A stretch of 5,199 bases of DNA, from assembly GCA_017853235.1 (NCBI GenBank), contig JAFMJX010000132.1, positions 1-5,199 of the forward strand, given 5' to 3'. Position 1 is the first letter of the stretch; every line of letters starts with the position of its first letter. This DNA is from Chitinophagaceae bacterium. GTDB lineage: Bacteria; Bacteroidota; Bacteroidia; Chitinophagales; Chitinophagaceae. A program made the translations under genes and the position numbers. Below the pieces are notes generated by a model. It made no database searches. It saw nothing but the letters and a program-made list of their open reading frames with translations, and was not told where the DNA came from. Below, piece after piece: positions 1 to 5,199 of the stretch.

Positions 1-76
1 CTTGCGTTACTGCGGTATGGATATTTGCCAATCGGTCGCCCATATTACCGCCTATCAATAGGTACACTTTATTCAT
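1..76 (-). CDS. folK: FolK (HPPK), 5' end only
   Basis: Partial gene; only the first 25 codons are inside the window and the rest continues past the left edge. Read on the minus strand from the ATG at 76-74, it gives MNKVYLLIGGNMGDRLANIH and then TAVTQ. The pattern (hydrophobic strand, then GGNMGDR, then a helix) is the N-terminal signature of 6-hydroxymethyl-7,8-dihydropterin pyrophosphokinase. That enzyme transfers pyrophosphate from ATP to 6-hydroxymethyl-dihydropterin in cytosolic folate synthesis. The GxNxGDR loop after the first strand is characteristic of the family. The gene is divergent from sppA. The identification rests on a short but distinctive stretch; the catalytic residues lie outside the window and cannot be checked. 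Confidence 0.85.
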   Translation of the reverse strand, partial: MNKVYLLIGGNMGDRLANIHTAVTQ

Positions 77-179
77 ACAAGGATTATAAAAGTAGCTCAA
101 ATATCCATAATTTTACAGCGTTACCCTATTTTAAGACACAGTATTTTGAGGGGGCTTCAAAATTTAATGATATCCTTAC
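77..179. promoter_or_regulatory. Divergent folK/sppA intergenic region
   Basis: This 103-bp AT-rich spacer lies between two divergent starts, so it should carry promoters for both genes. No clean Bacteroidota promoter (TTTG about 20 bp before TAnnTTTG) is visible. The nearest -7-like pieces are TATTTTG at 142-148 on the plus strand, one base short of the consensus, and GATATTTG on the minus strand opposite about 99-106, one mismatch. Neither has a matching TTTG at the right distance. There is no Shine-Dalgarno sequence before the sppA ATG. The function is inferred from position only. Confidence 0.35.
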
Positions 180-1937
180 ATGAAAAGTTTTTTTAAGTCT
201 TTTTTTGCATCTCTTTTGGCCTTAGTGGTATTTAGTTTTCTAGGCTTTTTTATTATCGTTGGAATCGCTGCTGCATTTTCATCCGACGAGAAAACAACGA
301 TTAAGGAAAATTCGGTTTTAGTCATCGATGCAAGTGAAACTTTTCCGGAGAAAAGTAAAAATGATCCCTTTAGTGAATTGCTCAGCAAAAAAAATGGAAA
401 AATCCCAAGTTTGTCAGAACTTATTGGCTTAATTCATAATGCCAAAAAAGATTCTACTATAAAAGGAATCTTTATTAAATGTGCTCAAAATCCAAATGGA
501 TATGCTGCGACCGAAGAAATAAGAAAAGCAATCATTGATTTTAAAAAGTCTAAGAAGTTTGTAATCGCATATGGGGAAACCATCACTCAAAAAGGGTATA
601 TGATGGGTAATGTGGCAGATCAAATATTTACACATCCTCAAGGTGGATTAGAATGGAATGGGTTTAGTTATGAGACGCTATTTTTAAAAGGGTTGTTAGA
701 CAAATTGGAAATTCAACCTCAGGTTTTTTATGCTGGCAAATTTAAGAGTGCTACAGAGCCATTCAGATATACTCAAATGTCAGAAGCAAATAAATTACAG
801 ACCAGTGTTTGGCTTAACTCCATTTATAATAGTTTTCTTCAAGGTACAGCAGACCAAAGAGGATTGCAAGTGGAGACTTTAAAAGCAATTGCTAATGAGG
901 GAAAAGTACAAAGAGCAAATGATGCTGTACAATTCAAATTAGTAGATGGTTTATTATATGATGATCAGTTAAAAAAAATAATCAGTAAAAAAGTAAATCA
1001 TTCAGAAAAAGGAGATATTTCATTTGTATCTATTAATGAATACGCTAGCGCGGTGGCATTAAGAGGTTCTGGCTCGGGTAAAATTGCAGTAGTATATGCA
1101 GATGGAGATGTTGTCATGGGTAAAAATGAAAAAGAATCTATAGCAAGCGATGATTACCGCATCTTATTACAAAAAATAAGAAACGATAAATCTATTGATG
1201 CGGTGGTGATAAGAGTCAATTCACCAGGGGGCAGTTCCTTAGCAAGTGATATTATTTGGCGAGAAATAGATTTATTGAAAAAAGAAAAACCAGTGGTAGT
1301 AAGTATGGGTGACCTTGCAGCCTCAGGTGGTTATTATATTGCATGCGGCGCAGATTCTATTTTTGCAAATGCCAATACTATTACGGGATCCATTGGGGTA
1401 TTTTCCATCATACCCAATGTCACCAATTTTATGAAAAATAAATTGGGAATTACTTTTGACAGAGTTAAAACAGGTAGTTATGCCGATGCTCCTTCTGCTA
1501 CCAGACAATTAACCACCATGGAACAAAATTTTCTTCAGTCTGGAGTGGATTCGGTTTATCATACTTTTAAATCGCGTGTTGCTGCAGGAAGAAAGAAGAA
1601 TATAGACTATATTGATTCTATTGCGCAAGGTCGGGTTTGGACTGGTTCGGATGCTATTAAAGTGGGTCTTGTTGATAAAATTGGAACCTTGGAAGATGCG
1701 ATTCAATCGGCGGCGAGAATGGCGCATGTAAAAGGGTATAGTTTGAAATCATTCCCAGAAAGTAAATCATTTATTGATGATTTTATTGAAGGCTATAAAA
1801 ATGAAGTCAAAGTGAAGTCTATACAACAAGAAATTGGTTTGGAACAATGGCAAATGCTGCAGCAAATGAAATCCATTAAGCAAATGATGGGTCATACCCA
1901 AACTCGATTGCCTATCTTTGAGGTAAATCATCCATAA
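180..1937 (+). CDS. sppA: Signal peptide peptidase SppA, long (67K) type
   Basis: Membrane-anchored serine protease of the S49 family, which cleaves leftover signal peptides and other membrane-associated peptides on the outer face of the inner membrane. The 585-residue length fits the two-domain E. coli-like type. Residues about 7-33 form one hydrophobic anchor. The N-terminal S49 domain (about 85-265) carries the predicted general base Lys189 in GKFKSATEP, matching the E. coli GTYKSAVEP site. The C-terminal domain (about 300-515) has RVNSPGGS at 345-352 and the nucleophile Ser382 in DLAASGGYY, followed by TGSIGV at 402-407. Both parts of the Ser/Lys dyad are present, so it should be active. 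A helical tail (about 540-575, rich in Gln and Met) ends the protein. It heads a co-directional cluster, with the next gene starting 3 bp after its stop. The ATG at 180 is chosen because the anchor follows at once. Confidence 0.97.
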   Translation: MKSFFKSFFASLLALVVFSFLGFFIIVGIAAAFSSDEKTTIKENSVLVIDASETFPEKSKNDPFSELLSKKNGKIPSLSELIGLIHNAKKDSTIKGIFIKCAQNPNGYAATEEIRKAIIDFKKSKKFVIAYGETITQKGYMMGNVADQIFTHPQGGLEWNGFSYETLFLKGLLDKLEIQPQVFYAGKFKSATEPFRYTQMSEANKLQTSVWLNSIYNSFLQGTADQRGLQVETLKAIANEGKVQRANDAVQFKLVDGLLYDDQLKKIISKKVNHSEKGDISFVSINEYASAVALRGSGSGKIAVVYADGDVVMGKNEKESIASDDYRILLQKIRNDKSIDAVVIRVNSPGGSSLASDIIWREIDLLKKEKPVVVSMGDLAASGGYYIACGADSIFANANTITGSIGVFSIIPNVTNFMKNKLGITFDRVKTGSYADAPSATRQLTTMEQNFLQSGVDSVYHTFKSRVAAGRKKNIDYIDSIAQGRVWTGSDAIKVGLVDKIGTLEDAIQSAARMAHVKGYSLKSFPESKSFIDDFIEGYKNEVKVKSIQQEIGLEQWQMLQQMKSIKQMMGHTQTRLPIFEVNHP

Positions 1938-1940
1938 GCT

Positions 1941-3044
1941 ATGTCGTCCTATAGTCAATTAAAAGCTTTATTTGCAATCACTAAGGCAAGTCTAAAGTCT
2001 ACTTTCAGAAGTCCTTCTGCAGTTATTTTTAGCATCGCATTTCCATTAATTTTTATTTTAGTATTTGGTTTTTTAAGCAGCGGAGGAAATGTTAATGTGA
2101 ATGTTGCCATGGATGCTCATTCAGATACTTTAAATCCTATTTATACTTCTATTAAAAATATTTCAGGGTTAAAATTCATACAAGGCGATAGTAATAAAAT
2201 ACAAAGTGAACTTTCCAAAGGACGCATTACTGCATTGATAAGAATTAAAGCTACCCAAAATCTGGCCATGCCATTTAGCATTGATTTGGTGAGTTCAGAA
2301 GCAGCGAATCCACAAAATGTTCAATTAGTTAAATCTATTTTAAATGCGGTGATTGGTAAAATCAATGCCGTAAAATTTGCTGGAGCGCCTACCATCGCAG
2401 TAGTGAATAATACCGTAACTAAAGTTCCAGGAAGAATTTATCGAGCCATTGATTTTATTTTACCAGGTCAACTTGGTTTTTCATTATTAAGTGCTGGTGT
2501 ATTTGGAGTTGCTTTCTTGTTTTTCAATCTTAGACAGCAATTGGTACTCAAACGTTTTTATGCAACACCCATTCGCCGACTATATATTATTTTAGGGGAA
2601 GCCTTGAGTAGAGTTATATTTCAGTTAATCACAGCAATCATCATTATTGGAATTGGACATTTTGCATTTCATTTTACTTTAGTACATGGATGGGTTACTT
2701 TTGTATCTATTCTTGTGTTAAGTTTTATTGCACTTATTTTATTTATGGGTTTTGGATTTATAGTAAGTGGAGTTGCTAAAAATGAAAGTACCATTCCACC
2801 TTTTGCCAACTTATTTACTTTACCTCAGTTTTTATTAGCTGGTACTTTTTTCCCTATCGATAACTTTCCTACCTGGTTACAACCAATTTGTAATATACTC
2901 CCCTTGACACATTTTAATAATGCGATGCGTAATATTTCTTTTGAAGGAAATAGTTTAATGGATGCATGGGGGGACATCTCCATTTTATTTATTTGGATTA
3001 TTGTTGTATATGGTATTGCATATAAAACTTTTAAATGGGAGTAA
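1941..3044 (+). CDS. ABC-2 type transporter permease
   Basis: Integral inner-membrane subunit of an ABC exporter, 367 residues. The layout is typical of the ABC-2 membrane superfamily: a short cytoplasmic N-terminus, a first helix at about 27-45, a large extracytoplasmic domain at about 46-168, then five hydrophobic segments near 170-196, 222-245, 250-277, 285-303 and 345-361. The motif LAGTFFPIDNFPTWLQP at 299-315, followed by NILPLTHFNNAMR, is the conserved ABC-2 region before the last helix. The amphipathic region LRQQLVLKRFYATPIRRL at about 197-214 is the cytoplasmic coupling segment that would contact an ATPase. No ATP-binding subunit lies next to it: sppA is 3 bp upstream and an SRPBCC gene overlaps downstream. 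The partner must be encoded elsewhere. The substrate cannot be told from sequence; drug, lipid or polysaccharide-type exporters all share this fold. Confidence 0.9.
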   Translation: MSSYSQLKALFAITKASLKSTFRSPSAVIFSIAFPLIFILVFGFLSSGGNVNVNVAMDAHSDTLNPIYTSIKNISGLKFIQGDSNKIQSELSKGRITALIRIKATQNLAMPFSIDLVSSEAANPQNVQLVKSILNAVIGKINAVKFAGAPTIAVVNNTVTKVPGRIYRAIDFILPGQLGFSLLSAGVFGVAFLFFNLRQQLVLKRFYATPIRRLYIILGEALSRVIFQLITAIIIIGIGHFAFHFTLVHGWVTFVSILVLSFIALILFMGFGFIVSGVAKNESTIPPFANLFTLPQFLLAGTFFPIDNFPTWLQPICNILPLTHFNNAMRNISFEGNSLMDAWGDISILFIWIIVVYGIAYKTFKWE

Positions 3045-3523
3045 TGAAGTTGGTAAAATTATTTCTTATTAGTGTGTTGGTTTTGGCAGCAATTATAACT
3101 GCAATTTCAACTTTATTTCCATCCACAGTAGTGGTGTCTAGGGCGATAGAGGTAAATGCCCCGCCGGATAAAATTGCTTATTATATTGCCGATTTAAATC
3201 ATTGGAATGAATGGATGACCGAGTGGAAAGAAAACAAAGTAGTTTTCAATCAAGACACTGCATACATTGGTACCCAAAAAATACATATTGCGCAAAAAAC
3301 CGATTCTAGTGTTCGTATCAATTGGATTGCTACGGGTCAATCACCATACATTGCAACCATAGAATGGTTGCCTTTGCAAGAAGGTACATATGTGATTCAT
3401 TGGTCCTTTGAACAACATGTAAAATGGTATCCTTGGGAGAAATTCCAAACCTTATTAAATGAAAAATTATTAGGAGGTAAAATGGAATTAGAATTGCAAC
3501 ATTTACAAGCGGTGATCCATTAA
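3044..3523 (+). CDS. Membrane-anchored SRPBCC (START-like) protein
   Basis: Small protein of 159 residues with one N-terminal hydrophobic segment (about 4-25, signal anchor or uncleaved signal) followed by an SRPBCC-like domain. The domain start VVVSRAIEVNAPPDKIAYYIADLNHWNEW is the usual SRPBCC opening: a strand, the AP turn, a helix, and an L-x-x-W-x-x-W segment. Proteins of this fold hold hydrophobic ligands in a deep cavity; the ligand here is unknown. The start is taken at the ATG at 3044, which overlaps the permease stop as TAATG, a common sign of translational coupling. An in-frame ATG at 3035 would add three residues (MGV) and cannot be excluded. At the 3' end the last 21 bp overlap the end of queG on the other strand. 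The family call is from sequence pattern only; the domain is short and lacks a clear final long helix. Confidence 0.75.
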   Translation: MKLVKLFLISVLVLAAIITAISTLFPSTVVVSRAIEVNAPPDKIAYYIADLNHWNEWMTEWKENKVVFNQDTAYIGTQKIHIAQKTDSSVRINWIATGQSPYIATIEWLPLQEGTYVIHWSFEQHVKWYPWEKFQTLLNEKLLGGKMELELQHLQAVIH

Positions 3524-4468
3524 CCATTGTATATTTCTTTTCATCCCTTTTAGCTTCGTTCTTAATAATGGCGATTTTTTAAATCTAGCTTTAAAGGTGG
3601 TTTCTTCCATTTGCATCCATTCGTTTTTAGTTAATTGCAATAATCCTTCTAATGGCTTGAAATGGCTTTCCTGATGTGCTTTGCTAAATCTATTCCAGGG
3701 ACAAACATCTTGACATATATCACACCCAAATGCCCAGTTTTCCAAAGAGCTATGATTGGATAATGTCGCTTCCATTTTTTTTAATTCAATAGTATAGTAA
3801 CTAATACAATGATTTCCTTGAATGGTTTTATTAGGAAGGATGGCTTGTGTAGGGCAAGCATCTACACATTTAGTACAAGTCCCACAATAATCTTGGGGAA
3901 GGGGGTTGTCATATGCTAATTCAATATCTACAATTAAGGTGGCGATGAAAAAAAAGGAGCCTGCTTGAGGTCGAATTAAATTTCCGTTTTTCCCAATCCA
4001 TCCTGCTCCAGATAGCTGAGCCCAAGATCTTTCTAAAACAGGAGCAGAATCTACAAAACCTCTGCCTTCTATTTTCCCAATTTTTTGACGCATCTCATCT
4101 AAAAAAGCATGCAATTGATTTCTAATTACTTCATGATAATCCTCTCCCCAAGCATACTTCGCAATTTTTGGAATATCGTTGTTGATTTTTTGTGAATCTT
4201 GTTTTATTGGTACTTCAGTATTTGTCGGAAAATAATTTTTTAAAAAAGTGATGACCGATTGAGCACCTGGTACTAATTTTCGAGGATCTACTCTTAAGTC
4301 AAAATGATTTTCCATATAAGACATGTCTCCTTGAAAACCTTTTTGAAGCCAATCTTCTAATCGTTTAGCATCTTGAGTTAATTCTTGCGCTTTCGCAATG
4401 CCACAATAATCAAATCCATATTGCTGCGCTAAGGATTTAATCCATACAGTATTTGAAGTAGGGTTCAA
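3503..4468 (-). CDS. queG: Epoxyqueuosine reductase QueG
   Basis: Cytosolic iron-sulfur, cobalamin-dependent enzyme for the last step of queuosine synthesis, reducing epoxyqueuosine to queuosine in tRNAs with GUN anticodons. The N-terminal part has GFDYCGIAKA at 18-27, the catalytic-site segment GFVDSAPVLERSWAQ at 137-151 (Asp140 is the likely proton donor) and GAGWIGKNGNLI at 154-165. The two [4Fe-4S] clusters are complete: CGTCTKCVDACP at 195-206, Cys221, and CDICQDVCPWN at 249-259, eight cysteines in the ferredoxin-like pattern. At 321 residues it is shorter than E. coli or B. subtilis QueG (about 380), lacking most of the C-terminal HEAT-like part. The start is a TTG at 4468-4466 that overlaps the upstream stop as TTGA; no in-frame ATG lies before Met49, and the conserved region begins near residue 9, so the TTG is the best choice. 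Confidence 0.96.
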   Translation of the reverse strand: MNPTSNTVWIKSLAQQYGFDYCGIAKAQELTQDAKRLEDWLQKGFQGDMSYMENHFDLRVDPRKLVPGAQSVITFLKNYFPTNTEVPIKQDSQKINNDIPKIAKYAWGEDYHEVIRNQLHAFLDEMRQKIGKIEGRGFVDSAPVLERSWAQLSGAGWIGKNGNLIRPQAGSFFFIATLIVDIELAYDNPLPQDYCGTCTKCVDACPTQAILPNKTIQGNHCISYYTIELKKMEATLSNHSSLENWAFGCDICQDVCPWNRFSKAHQESHFKPLEGLLQLTKNEWMQMEETTFKARFKKSPLLRTKLKGMKRNIQWLMDHRL

Positions 4469-4839
4469 TCTTCCAAATGCATTTGATGAAAAAATCGGTG
4501 TGCAATAGGAGCAATTAAAACGCCAATATTAGTGATGAACACGACGCCACTAAATAAGGCATAAAAGGAAGAAAATATTTTACCCCAAAAAGTTTCAATA
4601 GTAACAACAGGCCCCATACCACCTAAAATCATAGAGGCATTGTGTAAGGAATCAATCCAACTCATAGGACCTAGAAATTTATAGCCAATGATGCCTATTG
4701 CTAAACAAAAAGATAAAATGAGAACAGTCCATAAAAAGTTTGTAAAGACTCTTTTATAAAAAACTTTTTTTTCGGCAAGCGGCTCACTTTTATGCTCATA
4801 AATAGTCCTGAACAATTGAGGTCGTTTGGCATGTTGCAT
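4465..4839 (-). CDS. Small two-TM membrane protein with K+-channel-like layout
   Basis: Unnamed 124-residue membrane protein. A basic N-terminus (about 1-32) is followed by a hydrophobic helix at about 34-57, a short segment WIDSLHNASMILGGMGPV at 61-78, and a second hydrophobic helix at about 86-112, ending in a His-rich tail. The order TM, short helix, glycine-rich turn, TM resembles the pore unit of two-TM potassium channels. GGMGP sits where TxGYG would be, so it is not a canonical K+ filter. From memory, proteins with a similar (S/G)GMGPV turn and a FYAL(Y/F)SG second helix occur as small hypothetical membrane proteins in several phyla; I know of no proven function. It is upstream of queG, with a TTGA junction, so the two are probably co-transcribed. 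The start is the ATG at 4839-4837. Existence is well supported; function is unknown. Confidence 0.8.
   Translation of the reverse strand: MQHAKRPQLFRTIYEHKSEPLAEKKVFYKRVFTNFLWTVLILSFCLAIGIIGYKFLGPMSWIDSLHNASMILGGMGPVVTIETFWGKIFSSFYALFSGVVFITNIGVLIAPIAHRFFHQMHLED
4466..4474 (-). promoter_or_regulatory. TTG start of queG with adjacent GGAAGA
   Basis: On the minus strand the sequence reads GGAAGATTGAACCC. TTG is the only reasonable start for queG and shares three bases with the upstream TGA stop. The GGAAGA just before it resembles a Shine-Dalgarno core but has no spacer, so it is too close to act in the usual way on this start. Coupling by re-initiation of ribosomes that finish the upstream gene is the more likely mechanism (inference). 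Confidence 0.5.
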
Positions 4840-4986
4840 AATGGTGATGGTTTCATGTAAAATTAGCAGAAAAACCTTTTTGTAACTGACTTTAGTTCCG
4901 TTTTTATCAGTTTTTTAAGACATAATTACTGAATTGCAAGGGTGGTGGCAAATTTGAGGTAATTAGGATGTACTAAAACAATTTGT
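4840..4986. promoter_or_regulatory. Divergent channel-like/clpB intergenic region
   Basis: This 147-bp AT-rich spacer separates divergent genes and should hold promoters for both. On the minus strand TAATTTTA (opposite 4858-4865) resembles the Bacteroidota -7 element TAnnTTTG with one mismatch, but no TTTG lies at the right distance upstream. On the plus strand TTTG at 4953-4956 has no good partner. A short inverted repeat, AACTGA at 4884-4889 and TCAGTT at 4907-4912, and the palindrome CAAATTTG at 4949-4956 are present. No CIRCE element (TTAGCACTC-N9-GAGTGCTAA) and no sigma-32-like site are seen, although clpB is a heat-shock gene in many bacteria. Confidence 0.35.
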
Positions 4987-5199
4987 ATGAATTTGAATCA
5001 ATATACTATCAAGGCCCAAGAAGCCATTCAATCTGCACAACAATTGGCATACAATAACCAACATGCCATGATTGAAACAGCACATTTATTAAAAGCAATT
5101 TTACTAGAGAAGGAAAGCCCTACATCATTTTTATTGAAAAAAAATAATGTTAATCCTGTTGTAGTATCACAAAAAAACGAAGACCTCCTTAAAGGTTTG
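4987..5199 (+). CDS. clpB: ClpB disaggregase, N-terminal fragment
   Basis: Partial gene; the first 71 codons are in the window and the rest runs past the right edge. The protein starts MNLNQYTIKAQEAIQSAQQL, continues with the Clp N-domain pattern IETAHLLKAILLEKESP at about residues 30-46, and then FLLKKNNVNPVVV at about 49-61. This matches the N-terminal repeat domain of ClpB from Bacteroidota. The full protein is a hexameric AAA+ ATPase that, with DnaK, pulls polypeptides out of aggregates in the cytosol. ClpC and ClpA share the N-domain fold, so the choice of ClpB rests on the N-terminal wording; the middle coiled-coil domain that would settle it is outside the window. The ATG at 4987 is placed as expected for the family and has no Shine-Dalgarno sequence. 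Confidence 0.87.
   Translation, partial: MNLNQYTIKAQEAIQSAQQLAYNNQHAMIETAHLLKAILLEKESPTSFLLKKNNVNPVVVSQKNEDLLKGL

Noticed and set aside
176..388. Minus-strand open frame opposite the start of sppA
   Set aside because: Lies wholly antisense to a strongly supported gene, has a low-complexity Lys-rich product and no recognisable domain.
429..641. Minus-strand open frame of 70 residues opposite the sppA N-terminal domain
   Set aside because: Antisense to conserved coding sequence with no start signal or known motif.
1323..1958. Three minus-strand open frames (61-72 residues) opposite the C-terminal half of sppA
   Set aside because: They mirror the conserved protease domain coding sequence and show no family pattern; shadows of the real frame.
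3330..3527. Minus-strand open frame opposite the SRPBCC gene
   Set aside because: Overlaps both the SRPBCC gene and the end of queG in a third frame; no domain seen.
4907..4918. TCAGTTTTTT as the end of a rho-independent terminator
   Set aside because: The stem is only six weak pairs with a 17-base loop, and no plus-strand gene ends just upstream.
4978..4985. ACAATTTG just before clpB as a -7 promoter element
   Set aside because: It ends one base before the ATG, which would force a start point inside the gene, and it mismatches the first two consensus bases.
1..5199. CRISPR arrays, tRNA/rRNA genes, insertion sequences, defence or phage genes
   Set aside because: No direct repeat series, RNA gene signature, transposase or terminal inverted repeats could be seen; nearly all of the window is taken up by identifiable protein genes.

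Overview
This is an AT-rich window with tightly packed genes. It looks like a chromosomal segment from a Bacteroidota bacterium, most likely of the Chitinophagaceae type. The reasons are the Bacteroidota-style sequences of SppA, QueG and the ClpB N-terminus, the near absence of Shine-Dalgarno sequences before most starts, and the low GC content. Placement below phylum is inference from sequence feel, not from a search.

Layout from left to right: the 5' end of folK (folate biosynthesis) lies on the minus strand and leaves the window at its left edge. A 103-bp divergent spacer follows. Next is a plus-strand cluster of three genes: sppA (membrane-bound Ser/Lys protease), an ABC-2 type permease starting 3 bp after sppA stops, and a small membrane-anchored SRPBCC/START-like protein whose likely start overlaps the permease stop (TAATG). 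This cluster runs tail to tail into a minus-strand pair with a 21-bp overlap of coding sequence. The pair is a small two-helix membrane protein with a K+-channel-like layout but no canonical selectivity filter, followed by queG (epoxyqueuosine reductase), which starts at a TTG inside the upstream stop (TTGA). A 147-bp divergent spacer then leads to the start of a plus-strand clpB (disaggregase), cut by the right edge.

Functionally the window is mostly housekeeping: folate synthesis, membrane protein quality control, tRNA queuosine modification and protein disaggregation. Two membrane proteins have less certain roles. No RNA genes, CRISPR arrays, insertion sequences, phage genes or large repeats were seen. 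I found no convincing undescribed system. The most interesting items are the channel-like protein with GGMGP where a filter would sit, the ABC permease with no ATPase beside it, and the unusually compact gene junctions.
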